Below are positions 22,846 to 31,656 of a stretch of 55,096 nt of DNA, piece by piece. Numbering within the stretch: position 1 is the stretch's first letter; each line of letters opens with the position of its first letter. Both the position numbers and the translations under genes were made by a program. Location: NCBI GenBank assembly GCA_023436495.1, contig JAEZIT010000122.1:1-55096 (forward strand), read 5' to 3'. The stretch comes from Acidobacteriota bacterium (GTDB lineage: Bacteria; Acidobacteriota; Blastocatellia; Pyrinomonadales; Pyrinomonadaceae). A model generated the notes under the pieces. That model was not told where the DNA came from. It did no database searches and saw only the letters and a program-made list of their open reading frames with translations.

Positions 22846-24216
22846 ATGATAGAAACAGTAAATGTGATCGGCGGCGGGCTTGCCGGGGTCGAGGCGGCTT
22901 GGCAGGCGGCGGAAATGGGCGTGAAGGTGCGGTTGTATGAAATGCGGCCGGTGACGAGCACGCCGGCGCACAGGACGGACAAACTGGCGGAGATCGTATG
23001 TTCGAATTCGCTGAAATCGGACGAACCGGGGTCGGCGCCTTATTTGTTAAAGGAAGAGTTGCGGCGCGGCGGTTCGCTGGTGATGGAGGCCGCGGCGGCG
23101 ACGCGCGTGCCGGCGGGAGCGGCGCTGTCGGTGGACAGGATAAAGTTTGCGGAGCTGATCACGGAGCGGATCGAGGCGCATCCGAATATCGAGATCGTAC
23201 GGGAAGAAGTAACCTCGCTGCCAGATACGGACGACGGCGTCCCCATTCCGACGATCATCGCGACAGGGCCGCTGACGTCGGACGCGCTGACGGCTTCGAT
23301 AATGAAATGGACGGGCGACGACCAGCTTTATTTTTACGACGCGATCGCTCCGATCGTCGCGGCGGATTCGATCGATATGTCGATCGCGTTCAAGGCGGCG
23401 CGCTACGGAAAGGGCGGCGACGATTATATAAATTGCCCGATGAACGAGGAGCAGTACGCTACGTTCATCAGCGAACTGCTGGCCGCTAAGAGCGTGCCGC
23501 TGAAGCGGTTCGAGGAAACGCATTGGTTCGAGGCGTGCCTGCCGATCGAAGAGATCGCGCGGCGCGGCGTAGATACGCTGCGGTTCGGCCCGATGAAGCC
23601 GAAGGGGTTGCCCGATCCGAAAACGGGCCGCGAGCCGTATGCCTGCGTACAGCTTCGCCAGGAAAACCTGATGGCGGATGCGTTCGGGCTGGTCGGATTT
23701 CAGAACCACCTTCGGTACGGTGAACAGGCGCGCGTCCTGCGTTTGATCCCGGGATTGGAAAATGCAGAATTTCTGCAGTTCGGACAGATACACCGCAATA
23801 CTTTTATCAATTCGCCGAAGATATTGAACGAAGACCTGTCGACGCGGCGAAATCCGAGGCTGTTTTTCGCCGGGCAGATCACGGGAGTCGAAGGCTACGT
23901 CGAATCGGTCGCGACGGGATGGCTGGCGGGGCTGAACGCGGTCAGGGCATTGCGAAACGAGCCTTTGGCCACTGCTCCCGCGACGTCGGCGATCGGAGCT
24001 CTGTGCCGTTATGTATCAAACGTCGAAACGAAGAACTTTCAGCCGGTAAATATCACGTTCGGGCTGCTGGAACCTCTGCCGGTCGAGCTGCGTAAAAAGC
24101 ACAGGAACAAGCGGGAAAGGCATATGGTTCAGGTGGAGCGCGCATTGAGGGATTGGGATGAGTTTCTGACGATCTTGAACCGCCGAGACGCGGAGGCGCA
24201 GAGTGTAAGAGTTTAG
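22846..24216 (+). CDS. trmFO: Methylenetetrahydrofolate--tRNA-(uracil-5-)-methyltransferase
   Basis: The 456-aa flavoprotein makes m5U54 in the T-loop of tRNA using methylene-THF and FAD. The FAD-binding motif is IGGGLAGVEAAW at the N-terminus, the conserved Cys52 is in IVCSNSLKSD and Cys231 in EACLPIEE, equivalent to the two catalytic cysteines of B. subtilis TrmFO. Further signatures are TDKLAEI, PSK-type INSPKIL and GQITGVEGYVES. The last dozen codons (LNRRDAEAQSVRV) come from a dispersed repeat of the type also seen at 9337-9363, so the C-terminal tail looks acquired. It is followed after 13 bp by the TSUP permease gene. Confidence 0.95.
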   Translation: MIETVNVIGGGLAGVEAAWQAAEMGVKVRLYEMRPVTSTPAHRTDKLAEIVCSNSLKSDEPGSAPYLLKEELRRGGSLVMEAAAATRVPAGAALSVDRIKFAELITERIEAHPNIEIVREEVTSLPDTDDGVPIPTIIATGPLTSDALTASIMKWTGDDQLYFYDAIAPIVAADSIDMSIAFKAARYGKGGDDYINCPMNEEQYATFISELLAAKSVPLKRFEETHWFEACLPIEEIARRGVDTLRFGPMKPKGLPDPKTGREPYACVQLRQENLMADAFGLVGFQNHLRYGEQARVLRLIPGLENAEFLQFGQIHRNTFINSPKILNEDLSTRRNPRLFFAGQITGVEGYVESVATGWLAGLNAVRALRNEPLATAPATSAIGALCRYVSNVETKNFQPVNITFGLLEPLPVELRKKHRNKRERHMVQVERALRDWDEFLTILNRRDAEAQSVRV

Positions 24217-24229
24217 ATAAGCGGCTCGT

Positions 24230-24964
24230 ATGGATGGCAGTGTCTTGATCATTGTTCTGGCGATATTTCTGGTCGCCATTCTGTATTCGTCGGTCGGGCA
24301 CGGCGGGGCGTCGGGGTATCTGGCGGTGATGGCGCTGGCGGGCGTGATGCCGGAGGTGACGCGGCCGACGGCTTTGATCCTGAACGTTTTTGTAGCGTCG
24401 ATCGCGGCGTTCCAGTTTTATAAAGCCGGACATTTTTCATGGCGGATATTTTTGTCATTTGCCGCGGCTTCGATCCCGATGGCGTATGTCGGCGGGACGA
24501 TAGAACTGCCGGCGCATATTTATAAGTCGATCCTGGGCATAGTGCTGCTGTTCGCGGCGGCGCGGCTTGCGTGGAAATTCGGCAGAGAGGTTTCGGAGCC
24601 GCGAGAGCCAAACCTGCCCGTGGCGCTTGCGGTCGGCGCTGTGATCGGGCTGCTGTCGGGGCTGGTGGGTGTCGGGGGCGGGATATTCCTGACGCCGGTG
24701 CTGCTGCTGATGAATTGGTCCGAGGCGAAGACGGCAGCGGGTGTTTCGGCGATGTTCATTCTTGTGAATTCGGTCGCGGGATTAGCGGGAAATCACCAGC
24801 AAGTGTCGCAGCTCTCGCCGGATGTGCTGATCTGGATAGTCGCGGCGGCGGCGGGCGGCATCCTGGGCTCGGAGTTAGGGGCGAAACGATTCGATTCGCT
24901 GATGCTGCGCCGCGTTCTGGCGGTCGTGCTGCTATTTGCCGGCGTCAAGCTGATAGCGGTGTGA
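24230..24964 (+). CDS. TSUP (TauE/SafE) family permease
   Basis: The 244-aa protein has about eight membrane segments and the two repeated signatures of the TauE/SafE family, YSSVGHGGASGYLA near the N-terminus and GLLSGLVGVGGGIFLTPVLL after the midpoint. Members export sulfite, sulfoacetate or similar organic anions. It starts 13 bp after trmFO, so it may share that transcript. The substrate is not predictable from this neighbourhood. Confidence 0.9.
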   Translation: MDGSVLIIVLAIFLVAILYSSVGHGGASGYLAVMALAGVMPEVTRPTALILNVFVASIAAFQFYKAGHFSWRIFLSFAAASIPMAYVGGTIELPAHIYKSILGIVLLFAAARLAWKFGREVSEPREPNLPVALAVGAVIGLLSGLVGVGGGIFLTPVLLLMNWSEAKTAAGVSAMFILVNSVAGLAGNHQQVSQLSPDVLIWIVAAAAGGILGSELGAKRFDSLMLRRVLAVVLLFAGVKLIAV

Positions 24965-24983
24965 AAAGCAACCGCCCAAAAGG

Positions 24984-25013
24984 TTTACTAATCAAACTTG
25001 CTGACGGTATATT
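24984..25013 (+). promoter_or_regulatory. Putative leaderless promoter of the VWFA gene
   Basis: TTTACT (24984-24989), 18 bp, TATATT (25008-25013). The ATG at 25020 begins 7 bases after the -10 box, at about the expected transcription start. No ribosome site is visible. Confidence 0.5.
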
Positions 25014-25019
25014 TTCCCT

Positions 25020-26096
25020 ATGAAGCTCGGCGTAATCCTATTTTTTATCCTCACATTGGCGCTGAGCGCATTTGCGCAGTCGGGGCGCAACAAGCCTGCC
25101 GAGACGCCTTCGCCGACGCCGGTGCCGATCAAGCGGCCGACGGTGATCTATGTTCCCACGCAAGCGCCTTCCAGGGACCGAACAGTTCCGACGGCGACGC
25201 CTACGCCGATGCCGGCCGCTGTGGACGACGACGTGCTGACGGTCGAATCGACGCTGGTGCCGATCCCGGTTTCGGTCCTGGATGCGGGCGGGCGGCCTGT
25301 GACGACGCTGAAACTCTCCGATTTTGAATTGACGATCGACGGAAAGCCCGCCGAGATCAGCGAGATCTCGCGTTCGGAAACGCCGATCCGCCTGGCGATG
25401 CTGTTCGACAATTCATCGAGCGTCACGCTGGCGCGTGAATTCGAAAAAGAAGCGGCGATACGATTTTTTAACCGTGTCGTGCGCCCGGAAAAGGACATGG
25501 CGGCGCTGTTTTCCGTGGCGGATTACACACGCCTGGAACAGCCATTTACGAGAAACGTATCGCAGCTCGTGCAGGCGATCCGGATGTTTCCCGAACCGCG
25601 CGGAGCGACCGCCCTGCTCGACGGCATTATCGAGGTCGCGGAATACCTGGCGAGCGCAGACGGCCGCCGCGTCGTCGTGATCGTCTCGGACGGCGAAGAT
25701 ACCTATAGCGACCTTTCGACCACGCTGGAAAAGGTGCTGAGGTGGCTTCAGGTCGCCAATTGCCAGGTATATGTCGTGAAGACAAAGGATTTCGAGAATT
25801 TTAAACGCACGGGCGTGCGCGGCGGTAATGCCAATATCCGTGTTCTCGACGCCGAGCGCCGCATGCTGGAACTGGCAAAACAAACGGGCGGCGCGGTATA
25901 TTCGCCCATCGACGAACGCGAGATGGACGCCGCGTTCAGGCAGATCTCGGCCGAGCTGTCACAGCAATATATCCTCAGCTATTACCCGGACGAGGCAGGC
26001 CGCGCCGGCGATTTCAGGTCGATCGCCCTCAATGTAAAAAGCCGTCCGGATATGGATGTGCGGACGCGCAAAGGGTATTATGTTCCGAAGAGATAG
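25020..26096 (+). CDS. Exported VWFA domain protein (VWFA-related Acidobacterial type)
   Basis: The 358-aa protein has a signal peptide (VILFFILTLALSAFAQ), a Pro/Thr-rich linker (PAETPSPTPVPIKRPT) and a von Willebrand A domain from about residue 75. The MIDAS DxSxS is intact (LFDNSSSV), with the later Asp in VIVSDGEDTYSD. The end RTRKGYYVP is typical of the 'VWFA-related Acidobacterial domain' family. It is expected in the periplasm as a metal-dependent protein-binding module. The xerC-like gene starts only 7 bp downstream, so the two may be co-transcribed. Two relatives lie at 40061 and 42300. Confidence 0.88.
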   Translation: MKLGVILFFILTLALSAFAQSGRNKPAETPSPTPVPIKRPTVIYVPTQAPSRDRTVPTATPTPMPAAVDDDVLTVESTLVPIPVSVLDAGGRPVTTLKLSDFELTIDGKPAEISEISRSETPIRLAMLFDNSSSVTLAREFEKEAAIRFFNRVVRPEKDMAALFSVADYTRLEQPFTRNVSQLVQAIRMFPEPRGATALLDGIIEVAEYLASADGRRVVVIVSDGEDTYSDLSTTLEKVLRWLQVANCQVYVVKTKDFENFKRTGVRGGNANIRVLDAERRMLELAKQTGGAVYSPIDEREMDAAFRQISAELSQQYILSYYPDEAGRAGDFRSIALNVKSRPDMDVRTRKGYYVPKR

Positions 26097-26102
26097 TTAG
26101 CC

Positions 26103-27014
26103 GTGCTCAACGATCATCTCCAACAATTTCAACAGCATCTGAAATACGAGCGAAACGTTAGCCCGCACACGCTGCGGAATTATGTCAGCGACCTCGAGCA
26201 GTTTCGCGATCATTTGCTGAAGATCGAAAAGCGGCAGGACATTCCGGTCGCCGATATCGACCGCCTGACGATCCGCGAATGGATGGCGTCGCTGCACGAC
26301 GATCATAAGAAGACGTCGGTGGCGAGAAAGCTGGCGTCGCTGCGGACGTTCTTTCAGTTTCTGATCCGCGAGGGAATCCTTGAATCAAATCCGGCGAAGA
26401 TGGTCGCGACGCCGAAGATCGAACGCAAGCTGCCAAACCACCTTTCGATGGAAGACGCCGTGCGGTTCATAGAAACGCCGGACGTGACGACAGACCTCGG
26501 GCGCCGCGACCGAGCCATAATCGAATTTCTATACGCAACGGGCGTTCGCGTCAGCGAGCTCGTAGGGATGGACCTGAAGGACATCGATTTTCGCGAGAAG
26601 ATCGTCCGTGTCACGGGTAAACGAAAGAAACAGCGCATGCTGTTCTTCGGCGAGCCGGCGCTGCATGCTTTGATCCATTATCTTGAAGAAACACGGCCGG
26701 TTTTTCTGAACAATTGCCCCGAAGCCGAACGCGACCCGCAGGCCGTCTTTCTTAATTATCAGGGCACGCGCATCACGACGCGCAGCGTCGGCCGGATGAT
26801 AGACAAATACATCAAACGCTGCGCCGATATACATGATATTTCTCCGCACAGCCTGCGGCATTCATTTGCGACGCACCTGTTGGACAGCGGCGCGGACCTT
26901 CGCGATATCCAGGAACTGCTCGGGCACGCGCGGCTGACGACGACGCAGATCTATACACAGGTCTCAATGGAAAAGCTGATCGAAGTGTACGACCGGGCTC
27001 ATCCGAAGGCGTAG
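26103..27014 (+). CDS. xerC: Site-specific tyrosine recombinase, XerC/XerD type (XerC-like)
   Basis: The product is 303 aa: an N-terminal SAM-like core-binding domain (LQQFQQHLKYERNVSPHT) and a C-terminal catalytic domain with the Arg in ATGVRVSEL, Lys in VTGKRKKQR, HSLRHSFATHLL, GHARLTT and nucleophile Tyr in TQIYTQVS. This is the complete RKHRHY set. Xer proteins resolve chromosome dimers at dif with FtsK. Length and sequence are of the housekeeping class rather than a phage integrase. The start is GTG at 26103. The gene name is tentative, since the window has a second Xer gene at 53424 and which is XerC or XerD cannot be fixed from sequence alone. Confidence 0.88.
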   Translation: MLNDHLQQFQQHLKYERNVSPHTLRNYVSDLEQFRDHLLKIEKRQDIPVADIDRLTIREWMASLHDDHKKTSVARKLASLRTFFQFLIREGILESNPAKMVATPKIERKLPNHLSMEDAVRFIETPDVTTDLGRRDRAIIEFLYATGVRVSELVGMDLKDIDFREKIVRVTGKRKKQRMLFFGEPALHALIHYLEETRPVFLNNCPEAERDPQAVFLNYQGTRITTRSVGRMIDKYIKRCADIHDISPHSLRHSFATHLLDSGADLRDIQELLGHARLTTTQIYTQVSMEKLIEVYDRAHPKA

Positions 27015-27067
27015 CCGGTTATTTGTTCCCTAAAATTCCGAAAATTCAAACTGAACATGGAGAACCT

Positions 27068-27802
27068 ATGAGAAATTTCTTCTTTACAGTGCTAATGTGC
27101 GTTCTGGCCGGAACTGTAGCTAAAGGGTAGGCTGTTGATATCAATAAATTGCCGACTATTCAGACAACCGGTACCGCGGAAATAAACGTCGTTCCGGATC
27201 AGGCTATGCTATCAATGAGCGTCACCAAGGTTAATAAAGACATCGCCGCAGCGAAAGCAGCGAATGATGCCGTGATCGACGAAGTTCGGAAGACCACGGC
27301 TCGTTTCAGCATTCCAGCGATCGACGTGAAGACGAATTACATTACTATCCGCGAAAAATTCGACAGGAAAAAGATCCCGAACAGCGACGATGAGTTTGAG
27401 CAGGTGTTCGCCGGCTACGCGGTGTCGAGAAATATAACGGTCAGGCTCAAAGACCTGACAAAATTTGAGGCGCTGTTCTCGGAACTCGTGGAGACCGGCA
27501 TATCGGGTATGGACAGCGTCGTATTCGAGACGTCAAAGCTTCGTGAGTTCAAGGACCAGGCACGGGCAGGCGCCATGAAAGCGGCAAGAGAGAAAGCCAG
27601 CGCAATGGCGGCCGAGATCGGTCAGTCGATCGGAAAGGCGGTATCGATAGAGGGAAAAGACATCGATGGTTACCGAAGCCCATACGCAAATATCAGCAGG
27701 AACAACTTTTCGGTTTCGGATGACGATGACGAACCGGAGTCATTTGCGATAGGTTCAATAAGCATCAAGGCGCAAGTGGAGGCCCAGTTTGTTTTGAATT
27801 AA
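27068..27802 (+). pseudogene. SIMPL (DUF541) domain protein gene, interrupted by in-frame TAG
   Basis: ATG 27068 follows GGAGAA at a proper distance and encodes a signal peptide (RNFFFTVLMCVLAGTVAKG). An in-frame TAG at 27128-27130 follows at the signal/mature junction, and the same frame continues without further stops through a SIMPL domain (TIQTTGTAEINVVPDQAM to AQVEAQFVLN) to 27802. A CAG-to-TAG change at a Gln residue at the cleavage site would explain it. The remainder could only begin at TTG 27149, which lacks a ribosome site and an export signal. SIMPL proteins are normally periplasmic or outer-membrane. A sequencing error, a recent null mutation or amber read-through are the alternatives. 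Confidence 0.75.
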
Positions 27803-27809
27803 ATGCGCG

Positions 27810-27844
27810 AAAAAGCGGAGCGATTCGCCATCGCTCCGCTTTTT
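27810..27844. terminator. Bidirectional intrinsic terminator
   Basis: A perfect 15-bp stem AAAAAGCGGAGCGAT/ATCGCTCCGCTTTTT with a 5-base loop. It has T-runs on both strands and serves the SIMPL gene and the convergent yceI-like gene. Confidence 0.9.
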
Positions 27845-27867
27845 ATACCGTTTGAACCTGCCTATTT

Positions 27868-28554
27868 TTATTCCGCAGCCGCGGGCTGTGCCTTGACCGC
27901 CTCGAGCTTGAGGATGATGCTTACTTCATTGCCGACATCGAAGCCGCCGAAGGGCAGCGCGTTGCCGTAGTTGATGTTGAAGTCCCGGCGGTTGATGCGG
28001 GTCGAGCCTTCAATGCCGAATCGCGTTCCGCCCCACGGATCGGACACCGCGCCTGTGTAAGTGAACGGGACCGAAACCTGCTTCGTCACGTCCTTGATGG
28101 TCAGATCGCCGATGAGCGTGTAGCGATCCTTGCCGCCGCGTTTTTCGATCTTTGTGCTGACGAATTTCAGTTCCGGATATTTTTCGGCGTCAAAGAAGTC
28201 CGCACTTCGCAGGTGTTCGTCGCGTTGTGCGACCTCTGTGTCGATACTCTCGATCTTAGCGGTAAAGTTAACCGTCGATCTTGTAACGTCCTTCTCGTCA
28301 AAATTGATCGTCCCGGTGAAATCCTTGAATCGCCCGTCGACCCAGTTGATCTCAAGGTGACGCACCGCGAAGCCTATCGTGCTGTGCGCGGGGTCAAGGT
28401 TGTATGCGCCAGAGGTTACGGGTGCGTATTTTACTTCGGCTGCCTTTTCCGCCGCTCCGGCCGCGGGTGTCGAATAGCCGAATGCTATGCCGAACAAAGC
28501 CAGTAGGATCGTGACAGCCATTGTCATTGCGATCGTGTTTCTGAATATTTTCAT
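27868..28554 (-). CDS. YceI family periplasmic lipid-binding protein
   Basis: From ATG 28554 the product is 228 aa, with a signal peptide (MAVTILLALFGIAFGYSTPA) and a YceI lipocalin-like domain: YNLDPAHSTIGFAVRHLEI, then GTINFDEKDVTRSTV, RDEHLRSADFFDAEKYPEL and ending GNEVSIILKLEA. YceI proteins bind polyisoprenoids or amphiphiles. GGGAGAT lies upstream on the minus strand, which favours this start over a longer reading. A 12-bp palindrome at 28605-28616, shared with the MarR gene promoter, indicates control by the neighbouring MarR protein. Confidence 0.92.
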   Translation of the reverse strand: MKIFRNTIAMTMAVTILLALFGIAFGYSTPAAGAAEKAAEVKYAPVTSGAYNLDPAHSTIGFAVRHLEINWVDGRFKDFTGTINFDEKDVTRSTVNFTAKIESIDTEVAQRDEHLRSADFFDAEKYPELKFVSTKIEKRGGKDRYTLIGDLTIKDVTKQVSVPFTYTGAVSDPWGGTRFGIEGSTRINRRDFNINYGNALPFGGFDVGNEVSIILKLEAVKAQPAAAE

Positions 28555-28604
28555 TGCGATATCTCCCAAAAAGGTAAATTTAGTTTTTGTTGTTATAGCA
28601 ATCG

Positions 28605-28616
28605 TCGTTATAACGA
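28605..28616. promoter_or_regulatory. MarR operator candidate upstream of yceI-like gene
   Basis: TCGTTATAACGA is a perfect palindrome. A weaker relative TTGTTATAGCAA lies at 28589-28600. The core GTTATAAC recurs in front of the marR gene at 29109-29126. Confidence 0.65.
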
Positions 28617-28633
28617 ATATATGTGAAAAATTT

Positions 28634-29098
28634 TTACGCTGACCGGACCTCTTCCAACAGGCCCACCAGCGAACTAAGCTTTGCTTCACCCAAATGCCCC
28701 GAAAGGCGTTCATGGCACTCAGCTACCGGCCGATCCAATCCCGCAAGCAGTTCGCGCCCATCGTCCGTAATCGTTGCGATCACTGTCCGCCGATTTTCAG
28801 CAGGCCGTTCGCGAGTGATAAGGCCGCGTGCGTCAAGCCGGTCGAGCAGCCGCGTAATGTCCGATTCCTTCGTGATCATTCGTTCGCCTATTTCGCCGCA
28901 CGAAAGGCCGTCAGTGCCTGCTCCGCGAAGTATCCGCAATGCGTTATACTGCGTCAGCGTAAGCGAGGCGGGCTTTAACGTGTCGATCAGCGCGTTTTCC
29001 ATATATTCCGCCGTTCGAAGCACGTTGAGCGTGACCTCCTGTTCGACGCTGTAAAAACCGCTTGATTGCTTGATCTCGTCTTTTAGTTTCCCGACCAT
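28634..29098 (-). CDS. MarR family transcriptional regulator
   Basis: The 154-aa product has the MarR winged-helix layout. A dimerisation helix at the N-terminus is followed by LTLTQYNALRILRGAG, the recognition region GEIGERMITKESDITRLLDR and the wing LDARGLITRERPAENRRT. It lies upstream of yceI on the same strand. The GTTATAAC-core palindromes in front of both genes suggest that it represses itself and yceI. MarR proteins usually respond to small phenolics or oxidants; the ligand here is unknown. Confidence 0.9.
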   Translation of the reverse strand: MVGKLKDEIKQSSGFYSVEQEVTLNVLRTAEYMENALIDTLKPASLTLTQYNALRILRGAGTDGLSCGEIGERMITKESDITRLLDRLDARGLITRERPAENRRTVIATITDDGRELLAGLDRPVAECHERLSGHLGEAKLSSLVGLLEEVRSA

Positions 29099-29108
29099 GA
29101 AAGCAGTA

Positions 29109-29126
29109 TAGTTGTTATAACGACTA
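29109..29126. promoter_or_regulatory. MarR operator candidate upstream of marR
   Basis: TAGTTGTTATAACGACTA is an 18-bp palindrome with one mismatched pair. It starts 11 bases upstream of the marR ATG and shares GTTATAAC with the site at 28605. Confidence 0.65.
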
Positions 29127-29245
29127 TTGTCAAGACAAAGGTTGTAAATCTTATAAAAAGTTTTGAAAGCGGATCAAGGTCTGTTTGCTCGGTGCGTCAG
29201 GTCTGGCTTATCATAGGGCTGACCATCCCCGTCAAAATAAAAGTT

Positions 29246-31501
29246 ATGAAAAGGCTAACCTTTGTAATCACAGCAATTGCGTTGCTGTCAGCGGCCGCTT
29301 TGGCGCAGGAGAAGCTGCTGACGCTCGACGACATTTTTAGTCCCGACCCGAAGGTCCGCGTCGCGTTTTCGGGTACGTCCAAGCAGTTTCCATGGTCGAA
29401 CGACGGCCGATATTTCAAGCAGGCCGAGGCCGGAAAGCTCGTCCGCGTGGATGCCGTGACCGGAGCGTCGCAGTCGTATTTCGAATCGGAACGGCTCGAA
29501 CGCGCGCTGCAGGAAGCAAACATTTCCGCGGCAGACGCCGCACTGCTGGCAAATTCGGCAAACCTGCGATTCAACAGCAGCGAGACGGCTATATTAATCG
29601 AAGACCGCGGCGACATTTGGCATTATTCGCTGACGGACGGCGCGTTGAAACGGCTTACAAATACATCCGACGAGGAGAAGGAAGCCGATTTCAGCCCGAA
29701 CGGGCAATGGGTGAGCTTTGTCCGAGGCAACAACTTGTTCGTGGTAAATGTGGCGAACGGCACGGAGAAGCAATTGACGCGCGACGGCAGTGACAGGATC
29801 TTCAACGGCTATCTGGATTGGGTGTACGAAGAAGAGCTATACGGCCGCGGAAACAAACGCGGATATTGGTGGTCGCCGGATTCGAATTTCATTGCGTTCC
29901 TGCGTTTGGACGAATCGCCGGTGCCTAAATTCGTACTGCCGAATGATATCGTCAACGAGCAGGTCATCGAGAACACGGATTATCCCAAGGCCGGCGATCC
30001 GAATCCTATCGTGCGGCTCGGGATCGCGGACGTTAACAAACGATCGCGCGTACCGAACGTCGGCCGTATTCCGAGTGTGGGCGGGCGGCTGCCTGCGAGC
30101 GTTCTGCGTTTCGGCGACCTTGTTCAGTTCGCTGACCTGAAGCAGTACAAGCCCGAAGACCTGTTGATCGGCCGCGTGGCGTGGACGCCGGACAGCCGCG
30201 TCGTGCTGTTTCAGGCCCAAAACCGCGAACAGACCTTCCTTGATATGAACGCCATGGCGAGGGACGGCAAGGTGCAGAAGCTGTTCACGGAAACGTCGCC
30301 CGCGTGGGTTTCGATCAACGACAACCCGTCGTTTCTGCAGAACGGCACGATGGTTTGGCAATCGGAACGGAATGGTTGGAACCACATCTATCTCTATGAT
30401 ACGAGCGGGAAATTGATCAGACAGCTCACCGACGGCAAGTGGGAGGTCCGCGGCGTTCACGGCGTCGATAGATCGAACGGCTGGATATATTTTTCGGCGA
30501 CGAAGGACAGCCACATCGCGGAGAATATCTACCGCGTAAAGGCAGATACCGGCGCTATCGAACGCCTGACGGAAGGCGACGGCCATCATTCCGCTTCGTT
30601 CAATTCGACGTTCACACATTTTGTCGATAATTGGAGCGACGTAAACACACCGCCGCGGCAATTTCTGTATTCCGCGGACGGCAAGATGCTGCGTGTGCTG
30701 AATGAGAACAAGGTAGAGGCTCTGAATGAATACAAGCTTAGCCCCGCCGAATTCCTGAAGGTAAAAACGCGCGACGGTTTTGAGATGGAAGCGATGATGA
30801 TCCGCCCGCCGAATTTCGACGCGAACCGGCGTTATCCGGTTATGAGCTATACATACGCAGGGCCGCACGCGCCGTCGGTGCGGAATGCATGGGGCGGAAG
30901 CCGGTATATGTGGCATCAGATGCTGGCGCAAAAGGGATATATCGTCTGGGTGCTCGATAACAGGACGGCCAGCGGCAAAGGCCAGGAATCGACATGGCCT
31001 GTGTATAAGGACATGGGCAGGCTGGAGCTTCGCGACCTTGAAGACGGCGTCAATTATCTGAAGTCGCTGAAGTTCGTCGATCCGGAACGCATAGGCATCT
31101 ACGGATGGAGTTACGGCGGATATATGACGACCTACGCCCTGACGCACAGCGTTTCATTCAAGATCGGCATCGCAGGCGGTTCGGTGACGGACTGGCATCT
31201 GTACGATTCGATCTATACGGAGCGGTATATGATGACGCCGCAGAACAATCCGGACGGATATGAAAGGAGTTCGGTGCTTAAGGCCGCGAAAAACCTGCAC
31301 GGCCGGCTGCTGCTGATACACGGAGCAATGGACGATAACGTTCACATGCAGAATACGATGAAACTCGCATATGAACTACAAAAGGCCGGAAAGCAGTTCG
31401 ACCTGATGATATACCCGACACAACGCCACGGCATATCGGACCGCGACCAGGTCCGCCATTGGTATCAAATGATGACGGATTTCATTTTGAAGAACCTATA
31501 A
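29246..31501 (+). CDS. Dipeptidyl peptidase IV-type serine peptidase (S9B)
   Basis: The 751-aa protein starts at ATG 29246, giving a clean signal peptide (RLTFVITAIALLSAAALA). An N-terminal beta-propeller (DPP4 N, about 40-480) contains DWVYEEELYGR, the double-Glu motif that binds the substrate N-terminus. The C-terminal alpha/beta-hydrolase holds Ser622 in GWSYGGYM, Asp696 in GAMDDNVHM and His728 in TQRHGIS, a full triad. It removes N-terminal Xaa-Pro/Ala dipeptides from peptides in the periplasm. An upstream in-frame start at 29192 is less likely since it would bury the signal peptide. A strong terminator follows. Confidence 0.95.
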   Translation: MKRLTFVITAIALLSAAALAQEKLLTLDDIFSPDPKVRVAFSGTSKQFPWSNDGRYFKQAEAGKLVRVDAVTGASQSYFESERLERALQEANISAADAALLANSANLRFNSSETAILIEDRGDIWHYSLTDGALKRLTNTSDEEKEADFSPNGQWVSFVRGNNLFVVNVANGTEKQLTRDGSDRIFNGYLDWVYEEELYGRGNKRGYWWSPDSNFIAFLRLDESPVPKFVLPNDIVNEQVIENTDYPKAGDPNPIVRLGIADVNKRSRVPNVGRIPSVGGRLPASVLRFGDLVQFADLKQYKPEDLLIGRVAWTPDSRVVLFQAQNREQTFLDMNAMARDGKVQKLFTETSPAWVSINDNPSFLQNGTMVWQSERNGWNHIYLYDTSGKLIRQLTDGKWEVRGVHGVDRSNGWIYFSATKDSHIAENIYRVKADTGAIERLTEGDGHHSASFNSTFTHFVDNWSDVNTPPRQFLYSADGKMLRVLNENKVEALNEYKLSPAEFLKVKTRDGFEMEAMMIRPPNFDANRRYPVMSYTYAGPHAPSVRNAWGGSRYMWHQMLAQKGYIVWVLDNRTASGKGQESTWPVYKDMGRLELRDLEDGVNYLKSLKFVDPERIGIYGWSYGGYMTTYALTHSVSFKIGIAGGSVTDWHLYDSIYTERYMMTPQNNPDGYERSSVLKAAKNLHGRLLLIHGAMDDNVHMQNTMKLAYELQKAGKQFDLMIYPTQRHGISDRDQVRHWYQMMTDFILKNL

Positions 31502-31521
31502 GATCCAAAGCGATCGTGTAT

Positions 31522-31554
31522 AAAGGCGGCGGGCGTACGGTCCGCCGCCTTTTT
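31522..31554 (+). terminator. Intrinsic terminator after DPP IV gene
   Basis: AAAGGCGGCGG/CCGCCGCCTTT forms an 11-bp perfect stem with a 9-base loop and a following TT. Confidence 0.9.
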
Positions 31555-31656
31555 CATTCGGGCCGGTCAAAGCAACCCTTCGCAAAAGTCGCTGCATCAC
31601 AGCGGTTAAGTTTCGCAAAACTTTCATAAATCAAACATACAATTGAGGTAATCGGA

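Noticed and set aside
26103..27014. Xer recombinase as the integrase of the phage block
   Set aside because: It is 6 kb beyond the block, beside host genes, and has the length and sequence of housekeeping XerC/XerD; the second Xer gene at 53424 completes the usual pair.
27149..27802. SIMPL gene starting at TTG 27149
   Set aside because: There is no ribosome site or signal peptide at that start; a signal peptide in the same frame with a good ribosome site lies upstream of a single TAG.
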